The notes under the pieces: generated by a model
What the model was told of the DNA's origin: nothing
Database searches by the model: none
The model's input: only the letters and a program-made list of their open reading frames with translations
Program-made: the position numbers and the translations under genes
In this document: piece after piece, positions 40,229 through 50,893 of the stretch
How the letters are laid out: each line of letters opens with the position of its first letter
Numbering within the stretch: the stretch's first letter is position 1
Assembly (NCBI GenBank): GCA_016722525.1
Contig: JADKJB010000007.1
Coordinates: 186,001-250,000 of the forward strand
Length of the DNA stretch: 64,000 nt
Source: Bacteroidota bacterium
Lineage (GTDB): Bacteria > Bacteroidota > Bacteroidia > AKYH767-A > OLB10
Reading direction: 5' to 3'

Positions 40229-40747
40229 ATTTATAAATATTCTTTTTTGTTAAATCATGATAATGATTCTCCGAATTATTTTTAACAGTTGATCTAAACT
40301 ATTAATTCTTTGAATTTCTAGGTTGAGAAATTACAAATGTAATCATTCGACTGAGTTAACAAATAGGTTTTAAAGGTAAAAGCTATACAAATAAGGAGTA
40401 TTAAGACATCATTCATATGAAGTTTGAGAGTTTATTTTAAACCAGGTAAATCAATTAGTTAAAAAATATTATGCTTTCTAAATTTCGATATAAACTAAAA
40501 AATAAATTAAATAACGTTTTGATTTTTAACTATTTAACTATGGCATGCTGTAATAGTCAAAACCGAAGTTCTCCATGACCTTTTATACCCAAAAATTGAC
40601 TTAAAGAGTTTTATTTCCTCCATTGAATTTGATGAATGGTCCTGTTTATCTGTATCTGAAGGATCATCCGTTTTGAATGCAATGAAATTTCATGCACTCA
40701 TGCTGTAAAACATTTCAAACAAATTTATTCCTAATCACTATCAGGTA
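40229..40747. other. Intergenic region at the end of the eCIS locus
   Basis: The region between the T9SS protein gene start and the last effector stop is AT-rich. A plus-strand frame from about 40541 to 40711 reads like protein (KTEVLHDLLYPKIDLKSFIS, SVSEGSSVLNAMKFHALML) but lacks a start codon. It might be the end of a broken gene. No clear terminator hairpin for the effector operon was seen. Confidence 0.3.
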
Positions 40748-42641
40748 TTACTCCAGAGATAAATTAAAAGTAACTCCAACACTGGAAAAAGGTTTATCTT
40801 CAGGTGCACTTCTATTCCGTATCTGACTTTCAGGAAAATAGTTTGCCTCATCTTGGATTAATGTATTTAGCCTCCCAAAAGGAATATTTGTCAATCCGCC
40901 AGTGGATAATGCTGCTCTGGAATTCCCAATATTAAACTGAAAAGTAGCTGATGGTATTGCTCCGATCAGAATGTCATTTATATCACCTCCTGTAAGAGAA
41001 GCAAGTCCTAGACGAACCGCGCCAATTGCAGGATTAAACATCCCAAATGTGCGCACGGATGAATGTCGTGTGGCCTCAAGCCCGACAAGAGGGCTCCACA
41101 TACATTGATTTACCGTTACAGGTGTTCGTTGTTCAGCTCTTGATAATAAAGCATCTATCGCGCCATTGTCCTCATTTTGCAAAAATTCCCACCAGGCGAA
41201 AACCGAAGGATCAGGCGGGCTCAGATAACTGTCGATAAGGGTAAACACACTAACGATTGTTGCTTCTCTTCTTCTTTCTATATCATCATATTCCATTATA
41301 TAGAGAATCTGGCGACTTAGTTTCTGAACAACAAGTGCTGCCAATCGCCGTGCCTCATAATGATATTGATCACTTGTATAATCTTTAGAGATCCGTGAGT
41401 GAGATAATCCAATAGCATCTTCATGAATCTGATTCAGGTAGCTCCTGGGAAACATAGGATGTTGTGGCGGACTTACTGCATTCAGTGTATAAGCTGTAGC
41501 AAACTCAGATGCACCATCATCGTTACTGCCTGTCAAAAGTTGGGTTCCATGGGTAGTATCATTATGCAACAGGTTTACAAAATTGGAATGTGCAAAAAAT
41601 CTTCTACTGCATGAAAAGCAGCACCAAGACGATTTAAAGAAACAGGATTGATCCCTGATTCAATCACAGCCATAATGTTATCTTTTATATACCTAATTGG
41701 ATCATTTGAAAGATGAAGAGGGTTGGTTATACCTATATTCCGGGATTCGCCTTTCCAGCGATCTTCAAACTTATTTAGCTGAGGATTCCAAATGTAATTG
41801 TCAAAGTGATCTTCAGCCTGGTAGCCACTGTATGTTCTGTTTTCACAAAGCAATGCAAAGTTTACCAGCCCAGGTGCCTGACTGTAATCACGTTCAACAT
41901 TTCCGCGTTCTATTTGTTCTATTTGTTCTTCGGTAAATCCTGCACCGCTTAGTGCAGCATTTTCAATGATATGATGATTCGTATCGGTGAACCTGGAAAT
42001 CATAGTATCACTTTTGTTTGATGAAATAGAATGAGGTTGCGAATAATTTTGTTGAACAACATGTGTCAACTCATGTGCCAGTAAATGTTTTCCACTTTCT
42101 GATTGTGGCGAATACTTTCCCGAATTAAAATAAATATCATTTCCAACCGTGAATGCTTTCGCATTTAATTCACGATTCAAATGAGATGATTGACTATCTG
42201 TATGAATTTTTACATTGCCAAAATCGGCACCAAATCTGTTTTCCATAAACGAACGGGTGCCTGTGTCCATTCCATTTCCGCTTCCGCGTGATGAATTAAT
42301 TTGTGAAGTAACCGATTCACTTGCTACACCAGCACCTGAACTTTTTGTTTGGATAAGGTGTAATGGTTGAGGATATCGGTTTACGTGCAATCTTTTCTTC
42401 CTCACGCACACCGCTGAATGAAAGGTTTTTCGGGCATACGCATTACGTGATCAGCTACGGTATTTGCTTCACGCTCCAGTGGATCATCAACAGCACCGAC
42501 TGATAAATTGAACTGAATGGGAAGAATTTCCATTGATTCAAAATCAGTTCCTTCCCTGAAATGTTCTGATAAGGTACCTACCTCATTTGCGGAAGCCATT
42601 GCTGAGTTAACAGGACCAGCAATAGATTTTTGATCATTCAA
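40748..42641 (-). CDS. eCIS effector: DUF4157 domain with HET-C-like domain, three frameshifts
   Basis: Three frames make one protein of about 632 aa. Compared with the neighbouring paralogues, two bases are missing near 42410 and two near 42360, and one A near 41591. The N-terminal module has AVDDPLEREANTVADHVMRM, FIQRCA, MDTGTRSFMENRFGADFGNV, FTVGNDIYFNSGKYSPQS and HELTHVVQQ near residue 190 (DUF4157). The C-terminal part reads IERGNVERDYSQ and then LGAAFHAVEDFLHIPNFVNL; GNxxRDYSQ and GxAxHxxEDFxxHxNF are the signatures of HET-C proteins, whose fungal members trigger cell death. It is probably loaded into or onto the eCIS and delivered. It is the last gene of the locus and ends in glycine-rich beta strands. 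Confidence 0.75.
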
Positions 42642-42687
42642 TTTGTTAATTTATTGGTCAGAAGTTCATTCTAATTATGTTGATTGT

Positions 42688-44688
42688 TTATTTGGTTGCA
42701 TCTTCAAATGCAATTTTAAATGCATCAAACAAAGGTGCAACAGCCGTGGAATTATTTGCCTCCGATCTGATTGCATCAATAATGTTTATAAAGTTGATTT
42801 TACTATTTGCAAATTGTGAGGCATCTCTACGATTTAAATATTTTAATCTTGAACCAAAAGATGTTCCAAGTGTAGTCATATCATTTGCTGTTGCGTTTCC
42901 AGTTGTTCCTCCACTTTCTGCCATGCTTCTGGCTTCCAAAAGTATTGCTTCCAGCAATCCGGTAATATTGTTCAATCGAGCCGATGAAATGATTCTATTC
43001 CAGTTCAGAATTGATCTTGCAGTTCTTGATGCGGGTCTTGTTGCCGTTTTTGGTGGTCCAACTGCAACAAGAATTGTAAATTCAATTTCATTTTTATCAT
43101 TACTTGGATTATCGATTGCCCCCCAAATTTTTGTTTGAGTTACCGGGTGATTAATATTTGAAATGCTTATAGCTTCATCTGATTCTAACCGTCGGCTTGG
43201 AAGTGCACGTAATCTTTCACCTTCGCTGCTATCAGGGCTTGTATTTCTCCTCCTTTGTGACAAAAGAATTTGTTCTGCTGCATCTGAAAAAATGGGTTGA
43301 TTTCCTTGAAGTGTTTGAATACCTGTTATATTACCTCCTGTTCTTAAAATCCTGTTTATTGTTTGAGTATGACCACCTGTTCTCTTACTTGAAGATGGTT
43401 TTCCTCTCTTGCTGATAGTTTCGCGGTGTTCCCAAACGAGTACATCACCTTCATGTAATATTGGTGCAATTAAATCAAAATCTTTTAGTGTGGCGCCTGA
43501 ATCATCGGCATATGGTTGAACCATCCTGGATACATTGCCACTAAACACACTTCCAATAACTGTTCTCATTCTTCTATGAGCTGATGCACCTCCAGCATCT
43601 CCTATAGTCCAATTACTATACGATTCAGTGCGATGGTGTGCTGCTAACCAAACATGCCGCAAAATTATTGCGATGTCTGCACAATCGGATGGCAATTGGT
43701 ATGCAATCGTACGCAAATTACTGGGTAAACAATTTTGAACCCACTCATTTGTCGGGTGATCAATAAATTCTTCCCCCCTGAATGCTTCCAATAGCTTCTA
43801 CGAAATCAGAATCACTATCAACACCAGTTTCATTAAATCTGGCGCCTCTGGAACCTAAAACATCAAATTGATTTAATGCTGTTTGACCAATAATAGTATC
43901 ATTGATCGAAATGTTGACATTCCAGTAAACGATTCTAACCACAGGTCATATGTTGGATGAAGTTCAGGCTCCCTGGCTGATGGAGTTGGTGGCGGAGCAG
44001 AAGTTGAATAACATATTTGATTCGCTGCAGCCTGGGCAGGGGTTCTTTGAATGAATTGTCGATTGATATGGGTGTTGCCGGAATTTTGTTGCACAACATG
44101 TGTCAACTCATGTGCAAGTAAATGTTTTCCACTATCTGACTGTGGCGAATACTTTCCTGAATTAAAATAAATATCATTTCCAACCGTGAATGCTTGTGCA
44201 TTTAATTCACGGTTCATTTGAACAGATTTCTGATCGGAATGAATACTTACATTGCCAAAATCGGCACCAAACCTGTTTTCCATAAAGGATCGGGTGCCGG
44301 TATCCATTCCATTTCCGCTACCGCGTGATGAATTAATTTGCGCTGAAACCGATTCACTTGCTACACCAGCTCCTGAACTTTTTGTTTGGATAAAAGGTGT
44401 TATGGTTGAAGATATATGTTTTCTATTAATTTTTTCTTCCTCACATGCACAACGCTGAATAAATGGTGTTTCAGGCATTCGCATCACCTTATCTGCCACG
44501 GCATCGGCTTCGAGTTCTAACGGATCATCAACAGCACCGACTGATAAACTGAACTGGATGGGTAGAAATTGGTCATTACTCATTTTCATACTTTCCTGAT
44601 GAGTATTATCATGTGTCAAGTTGTGAGAAGAAGCACCAAGTTGGAGGGGGCTGCTTTCGGTGTTTGATATTGAACTAATTTCTCTCAT
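42688..44688 (-). CDS. eCIS effector: DUF4157 domain with possible Cys/His hydrolase domain, two frameshifts
   Basis: Frames 43873-44688, 43760-43942 and 42688-43791 belong together: one base is missing near 43940 and one extra G lies in the G6 run at 43773-43778. The corrected product is about 666 aa. The N-terminal module matches the other effectors (FIQRCACEEEK, MENRFGADFGNVSIHSD, HELTHVVQQ near residue 196). From residue 330 there is LPSDCADIAIILRHVWLAAH, then EGDVLVWEHRE and GGHTQTINRIL. A Cys at a helix start, DvlVW strand and later GH are the usual order in NlpC/P60- and papain-like hydrolases, so this may be a cysteine peptidase or amidase toxin. That reading is from motif order only. 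The last 200 residues are helical and unassigned. Confidence 0.65.
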
Positions 44689-44733
44689 CTTGAATTTAAA
44701 TTAATATCATGCAGACAATTTCAAAAATGATTT

Positions 44734-46581
44734 TCAACGAGGATTTGCAGAAGTGCCTCCCCAGTGTCCAGTAATCATCAAACCTCCTAACCAATCACGG
44801 GTAACATCGCGAGTCAAATCAGAATCACTAAGATTAAAAAGCTTCATAGCTTCAACACTTATACCTATACCCAATTGAGGTCCGCCGATACGAACACCAA
44901 GACCTATCCTACTTGCTAACGCTGTGTCTACTTGCTCATCAGTCCTAAAATAAGCTCCCCCGCCACCTGCCACATCAAGTACAAATTGTACCGCATGTCC
45001 TTCACTAATCCAACGAAATCCAATTTCGGCCCCGGTGTAAGCTCTCAATGAATCAGGTGGTATTGAATTATTTTGAGTATTCCCTTGTTCAGGAAACCAC
45101 AAACCACTTAATCCAAATGTCATTTGGCTATTTCTGCCAATGGGTGTCCATAACAATCTGCCGGCCGTTCCTAAACGATATTGTCCATCAAGACTCATTA
45201 CACCACCTAATTCTAAGTTAGGTGCTATTCTTCCTGGATTGGATTCCTCATTCCAATTAGGGTCACCAACTTCTTTCACAAACATCGCGTATGAATCAGC
45301 ATTTCGCAACGAATAAGGCATAGGGTTAGGATATACTCCCTCATCTCTTTGTGTTACATAAGTTTCAACTTCTCCCCTTTCTCTTTGTTCTGGAGTGGCA
45401 TCTCTTCCAGGTAATCTGGCAACATTTGAAAAATGTGCTACCTCATGTAGAACAACAGACCAGCCACCGGAGGGATTTCCTTCATAATCTAGACATAATG
45501 TTAATATTTTCCCTTGACGTGATGCACTAGCAACTACACCAAAATCACAAAATAAGCTCCGGTCTAATTGTGTATACCAATCCAAGGTGGATCGCTCATC
45601 ATCCCGAGTGGAGAGAGTTTCAATAAGGCAACTCGACAAACAGGATTGTGAGAACTTTCCTGATCAAGTTCCGCTCCTAATTTTTCGAAGATTAGACAAA
45701 TATCATTTCGGTAAGCAATTGCTCCTGATCCAAAATGACTGGCAATTGCTCCATCCATGTTTGAGGCTGAATTTAATCTTTGAATAGCCCGATCAGTAAA
45801 CCTACGAGATTCAGCATACATTGGAGGTAGTGTTTCGAGAGTATGTTGTGTGCAGCAACTCGTTGCGGGATTTGATCTTACATCGTCCAATGCACAATCG
45901 AGAATATCAGGAACTCCTCCGAATGCTAAAGTGCGGAAAATTGTTTCATTCTTTTTGGAAGCAATTGAAGATTGTCCTGAACTTTGTTGCAAAACATGGG
46001 TCAACTCATGAGCCAGTAAATGTTTTCCACTATCTGATTGTGGCGAATAATTTCCGAATTAAAATAATATCATTTCCAACCGTGAATGCTTGCGCATTTA
46101 ATTCACGGTTCATTTGAACAGATTGTTGATCGGTATGAATACTTACATTGCCAAAATGAGCACCAAACCTGTTTTCCATAAAGGATCGGGTGCCGGTATC
46201 CATTCCATTTCCGCTGCCGCGCGATGAATTAATTTTGGCAGTAACCGATTCACTTGCTACACCAGCACCTGAACTTTTTGTTTGGATAAATGGTGTAACG
46301 ATTGAGGATAAAGGTTTACGTGCAATTTTTTCTTCCTCACATGCACAACGCTGAATAAATGGCGTTTCGGGCATACGCATTACCTTATCTGCCACAGCAT
46401 CAGCTTCGTGTTCTAACGGATCGTCAATAGCGCCAACTGATAAGCGGAACTGAATAGGTAGAATTTGTAATGATTCGTTATTTAATTCCTGCTTCTGATT
46501 GGAATTATAGCGACTTTCATTCCAGCTAAGCTGAGAAGAATTCGAATTAACTGTCTTTACACTGATTTCCGATACACTCAT
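44734..46581 (-). CDS. eCIS effector: DUF4157 domain with M35-like metallopeptidase domain, three frameshifts
   Basis: Frames 46030-46581, 45564-46004 and 44734-45639 form one protein of about 616 aa after restoring single missing bases near 46068 and 46054 (clear by comparison with the paralogues) and one near 45620. The shared module (FIQRCACEEEKIARKP, MENRFGAHFGNVSIHTD, HELTHVLQQ) is followed by a domain with VVLHEVAHFSNVA near residue 380 and NADSYAMFVKEV near 440. HExxH followed by NADSYxxF is typical of deuterolysin-like M35 peptidases and lysine-specific metalloendopeptidases. The last 150 residues are glycine-rich beta strands (GLSGLWF, TGAEIGFRW) and may form a barrel. It would act as a protease toxin after delivery. 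Confidence 0.7.
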
Positions 46582-46601
46582 TATTTACTCAAATTAATCT
46601 T

Positions 46602-48014
46602 TCATTTAATATCAATGGTTGCTTTTTTACAATTTTTACGATTTGGGTCAAGCAATTTTAATATCAATTGATTTGAGGGTGATTCAATTGTATCTTCAAG
46701 TTTAGACGGCTTTGATAAAGAGTCTACATGTTCTTGTACTTCTGTCATTCCGGATTTTATCTTTGAAGATTTAAACTTTTCTTTTTGGAAAAATCCTTGT
46801 AATAAATTTACAAGTCTGTTCCCTAATACTGCAATTTCCTTATTTTGATTTCCATATTTTTTAAACGTGGTAATCAAAGCCTTCTTATCAGATTGAAAAG
46901 CCTTTTTAGCACTTGCAAAAAACTCATCTACATCAATTGGATGTTCATTGGCAGATCCAGGCTTCCATTCAGAAGGATCTACAATCCAATTGGCAGTGAG
47001 GGATTCCCCACCGGGTTTCGTAATATTCAATGTTTTTAGCTGAAGAAAAATATCAGTTAACTCTAATATATAATCTTCCGCTGTGACATGTTTATTTATT
47101 TTATGAGATTTATTATTGCTAAGAAAATGAAATATCCCATGTCCATGTTCATGTCGGATGGTTTCAATAGAGGCATCCGATGGATCAATCAATAAAACGG
47201 GTTCTCCTTTGAAATATGCAAATCGTGTAGTTGTTGGAGTAATAATGCATTGTTTGACCTTGAAAGCTTCATCAGAAATAAATAAATTGTCGGCTTTCAT
47301 TTGCGTTGCAATATCCTTTTCAGGTATTAAATTACTTCTTTGTGATTCATCCATCGCTATTAATATTCTTACTTTATCTATTTTATGATCTTCAAAAATA
47401 TAATTTCCCCATTTGCATGGTAGATTTAACTCATTTGGAATGGGTTGACGTTGAATTATATTGTTTTCACGAGATTGCTGAATAACATGTGTCAGTTCAT
47501 GAGCCAGTAAATGTTTGCCACTTTCAGATTGCGGGGAGTATTTACCTGAATTAAAGTATACATCATTTCCCACAGTGAATGCCTGAGCTTTTAAATCGCG
47601 ATTCATTTGAATAGATTGTGTATCAGTATGAATGTTTACTTCACTAAAATCATTTCCAAACCTGTTTTCCATAAAAGATTTTGTTCCGGTATCCATCTTA
47701 ATTCCATGACCTCTTGAGGCATTTATTTGGCTGGATAAAGCGGCTCCTGCAATACTGTCATTTTCAATTTTCGTCTGTATGTAAGGTATTTCTATTGGAG
47801 ACTTCGTTTTTTGAGCCATTTGATCTTCATCACATTTGCATCGTTGAATAAATGATTTTTCAGGCTTAGGAATGACTTTTTCTGCCACAGCATCGGCTTC
47901 ATACTCCAATGGATCATTCACTGCACCAATAGTAAAATTTGGTTGGGTTAAGCTACTAACCGCAGCGGGTACAACCGAATTGTTTTCACTTTTTACAGTA
48001 GCTTTTTGTGACAT
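46602..48014 (-). CDS. eCIS effector: DUF4157 domain with HEHGH metallopeptidase-like domain
   Basis: This is the only one of the four effectors that reads intact (470 aa). The N-terminal module runs from NFTIGAVNDPLEYEADAVAE through FIQRCKCDED, MENRFGNDFSEVNIHTD and FTVGNDVYFNSGKYSPQS to HELTHVIQQ near residue 175. The second domain contains IETIRHEHGHGIFHF near residue 288, an HExxH zinc motif, followed by an acidic helix (AEDYILELTDIFLQL) that could give the third ligand. The C-terminus is rich in Lys and Ser. It starts 6 bases after the ATPase stop, so it is part of the eCIS operon. A protease role for the second domain is inferred. Confidence 0.75.
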   Translation of the reverse strand: MSQKATVKSENNSVVPAAVSSLTQPNFTIGAVNDPLEYEADAVAEKVIPKPEKSFIQRCKCDEDQMAQKTKSPIEIPYIQTKIENDSIAGAALSSQINASRGHGIKMDTGTKSFMENRFGNDFSEVNIHTDTQSIQMNRDLKAQAFTVGNDVYFNSGKYSPQSESGKHLLAHELTHVIQQSRENNIIQRQPIPNELNLPCKWGNYIFEDHKIDKVRILIAMDESQRSNLIPEKDIATQMKADNLFISDEAFKVKQCIITPTTTRFAYFKGEPVLLIDPSDASIETIRHEHGHGIFHFLSNNKSHKINKHVTAEDYILELTDIFLQLKTLNITKPGGESLTANWIVDPSEWKPGSANEHPIDVDEFFASAKKAFQSDKKALITTFKKYGNQNKEIAVLGNRLVNLLQGFFQKEKFKSSKIKSGMTEVQEHVDSLSKPSKLEDTIESPSNQLILKLLDPNRKNCKKATIDIK

Positions 48015-48020
48015 TCTAAC

Positions 48021-49513
48021 TTATTGTTTAAATTGTTTTCCTTCCTTGCGGAGTTCTTTCCTTATTCCCTGCACAAGGTCATCAACTGTAATGTTTTTTT
48101 CGTTTCTGTTGAGCGCCATCAAAGAAGCATATTGAACCACGTTCATAATTGACCCTCCGGCAAGTTCATACTGCTGAGCTATTTTTTCGAGCTCTTCTCG
48201 CTTAGGGGGTTCGCATTCACTGCTAAATGAATTGTTCCATAAGCGCATTCTTTCCGTTGATTGCGGTTTTTGAAAATAAATTATAGATTGCAGTCGCCTG
48301 GTAAATCCTTCATCAACATTGTTGCGCATATTAGATGCGAGAATCATTAATCCTGGATAGTCTTCAAGCCGTTGTAACAAATAAGCAATTTCCTGATTAG
48401 CATATTTATCGTGAGAATCAGAAATAGTAGTCCTCTTTCCAAACAACGCATCCGCTTCATCAAAAAATAATATCCATTTTTTATTCTCTGCTTTTCTAAA
48501 AACTTTTTCCAGATTTTTTTCTGTTTCACCTATATATTTCGAAATCACCATCGAAAGATCTATTCGATACACATCAAGATTAAACTGTTTTCCAAGCAAA
48601 GATGCCGTCAGTGTTTTACCTGTTCCGGGAGGCCCGTGAAATAGCGCTTTATATCCGGGTTTTAATTTTTGTTCATTCCCCACTTCCCGTAAAGGGTAGG
48701 CCCATGCTGGAGCCAGATTCTGATTTCATCGAGCTGACGAGTGGTAAAGTCATCCAATATCAGGTCGGTCCATTCCATTTTTGTTACTAACCTCCTTGCG
48801 GGAAAATCCATGCTAAACTGAGGCTTCCTGTAATTTCCTGTTGTAAAAAAATCTACATACTCTTCTGATATATTGATCGTACTGCAGTAGAATGTTTCAT
48901 TAGCTGAAGAATTCTCAAATACAAGAATATTATGTGCAGTAAAAAAATGATCGGGTTCAAATATTTGATACAATTGAAATCGTCTGGTTAAATCACTTCC
49001 TGCCAAAAGGAAAAGAGCCGTTTCAATTGTAGGCAGAAATCCGTTATGCCGAGTCCCTTTAATTCCACCGAATTCAGTATACCCTCTGCCAAGAGTTTTG
49101 TTAACGGAAAAAAACACGTCCAGCAAATGGGGCTGAATATGAGGAATGATTGCCAGCATTAATAGCAATCGCTCCTGTGTGTTCAGTTTATAGTAATTTA
49201 CAAACTCCCCATATACAGAATGGTCATTAGATAAATCGGGTACAGTAGTATCAGCTTGTGTGATACCTGTTTCTTTATTAAATTCTGCAGTTTTATTTAC
49301 AATTCTATCGGTCTTGCGGTTAAGAATTTTGTCGAGCCAGTTTACACTTTTTTCCGGTAATTTTTGTATCTTATCTTTAGGAAAGTAATCATTTAGACGG
49401 GCGTTTACAACTCCTGCAAACCAGGAAATCTCACGGGCTAATGTTTCACCATTACTGCCACTTTTAGCAGTATTCTCTGTTGAATGTTGTTCCATGATTT
49501 TTTCGCTTTCCAT
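48021..49513 (-). CDS. eCIS AAA+ ATPase (Afp15-like), one frameshift
   Basis: Two frames join at the A run near 48666-48670: adding one A turns WGMNKN-stop into WGMNKKLKPGYKALF. The full protein is about 497 aa. The N-terminal 240 residues are the conserved non-AAA part of Afp15-type proteins (ERLLLMLAIIPHIQPHLLDV, TEFGGIKG, FLPTIETALFLLAG). The AAA+ part has Walker A GPPGTGKT near residue 296, Walker B ILFFDEADALFG near 349, a sensor 1 Asn in LASNMRNN, an arginine pair in FTRRLQS and an LAGGSIMNVV sensor 2 helix. This ATPase is needed for assembly of these particles in Afp/PVC. It starts 3 bases after the tape-measure gene. Confidence 0.85.
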
Positions 49514-49516
49514 ATC

Positions 49517-50851
49517 TTATATCCATTCAACATCCAAAATATAATTATTCCAGGGCAATCGAACAGGAGAAAAACCCCATTGAATTTTTTTCATTAAAAC
49601 GTCCTGAGTTTTGGTTTCTACTTTTAGTACCCAACGTTCATTTGCACGAATCAGAATTCCATCGCGTTTTAAAAATGATTCACGCAACCCATTGATGGAT
49701 GTTTTTTTTAATGCTGACCAGTGTTCAATTACAGTTTGGATAAGTTGTTCACTTTCAGCAATGTCACTTTCCTTTATTTGAACATCCCGATGAATGGGTT
49801 GATTTAGAGGGATGTTGCACAAAAGCTTTTCAAGTATCAATGAGTACTCTGGTGATTCAGTTAACCCTGTACTAATAAAGTTCAACAAATGAACAGCCTT
49901 CACCTGATCCTCAGAACTTTTCCATTCATTCCCATTCAACAAATTACACAGCTTGAAAAATTCATTCAAAAATGGCGCAAAAATTACTATCCCCGAATTT
50001 TTTATAATATATTGTTCTTCGTTTCCGGGTTGTAACTCTGCTAATAATGCGTCATTGGCAGCAAATTGAGATTCTTCATTTTTGGTTTTATAAATTTTAT
50101 TTTGAATATCAATTTTGAAGTTATTATCATCCGAAACAAACTTAATACTATTCTCAAGTCCTGGATTTTGAAATATTTTTGTTGCATTAAATAATAGTAA
50201 GTCATGTAACCGTTCATCGTCAGATTCAGTAAAAACAGCAACCGGATTTTTGGAGTCAGCATGTGCCTTCTCTTTGATTGCGGCCCGGATTATTTCACCT
50301 GCATTAACAAGCTCTTTAAACTGTAAAACGATCAACTGCTTTACTTCGTATCTGAATTGCAGTGCCAAACGCTCCCATATAGTACTATTCAAGCGGTTCT
50401 TTAGCAGGAATTGAATAATCTCTGTTTTATGAAATTTTATGAGGTCGATTATCATGATATCAGGATTTACATCTTCTTCAACACCCCACCAAGGAAGAGT
50501 TACATTCAATAAAAAATATTGCATTAAATCGCAAGAGGAATTTAGTTTTGACTCCATTCGACTCTGAACAGAAATTCCCGACAATACTCTTACTATGCTC
50601 TCTTCAAAAGCGGTTTCGAAAACCAGAGGAACTGAATCACTGAAATCTGAATTGTAAAAACGACCTAAATCAATCTGAAGTTTAGAAATTTGAATCCATT
50701 CATTTTCTCGAACATACTTTGAACAAATCCTGTCAATTATTTCAGTGAACTGTTCCTGGTATTTTTGTGAAAAATTATGACGGAAATTGAGTGCCCGATC
50801 TTCATCGGGACAATTAATTTCAAATTGCAAGCGATTGATAAGGTGCGTCAT
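49517..50851 (-). CDS. eCIS tape-measure protein (Afp14-like)
   Basis: The 444 aa protein opens with MTHLINRLQFEINCPDE and soon reads IQISKLQIDLGRF, the N-terminal hallmark of the contractile injection system tape-measure family (a first strand, then a helix and a conserved x-LEIDLG strand). The rest is helical, with GIVIFAPFLNEFFKLCNLLN near 280-300 and GLRESFLKRDG near 395, both typical. The C-terminus ends RLPWNNYILDVEWI. In Afp/PVC systems this protein sets tube length. It is 42 bases from the Afp12-like gene and 3 bases from the ATPase. Confidence 0.8.
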   Translation of the reverse strand: MTHLINRLQFEINCPDEDRALNFRHNFSQKYQEQFTEIIDRICSKYVRENEWIQISKLQIDLGRFYNSDFSDSVPLVFETAFEESIVRVLSGISVQSRMESKLNSSCDLMQYFLLNVTLPWWGVEEDVNPDIMIIDLIKFHKTEIIQFLLKNRLNSTIWERLALQFRYEVKQLIVLQFKELVNAGEIIRAAIKEKAHADSKNPVAVFTESDDERLHDLLLFNATKIFQNPGLENSIKFVSDDNNFKIDIQNKIYKTKNEESQFAANDALLAELQPGNEEQYIIKNSGIVIFAPFLNEFFKLCNLLNGNEWKSSEDQVKAVHLLNFISTGLTESPEYSLILEKLLCNIPLNQPIHRDVQIKESDIAESEQLIQTVIEHWSALKKTSINGLRESFLKRDGILIRANERWVLKVETKTQDVLMKKIQWGFSPVRLPWNNYILDVEWI

Positions 50852-50893
50852 TCTAAATAGTATTTAAAACTGAACCGAATTATTTCCTGAATA

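Noticed and set aside
41997..48014. Reading the HELTH motif in the effectors as proof of an active protease
   Set aside because: DUF4157 always carries this motif and its activity is unproven; I use it only as a family marker.
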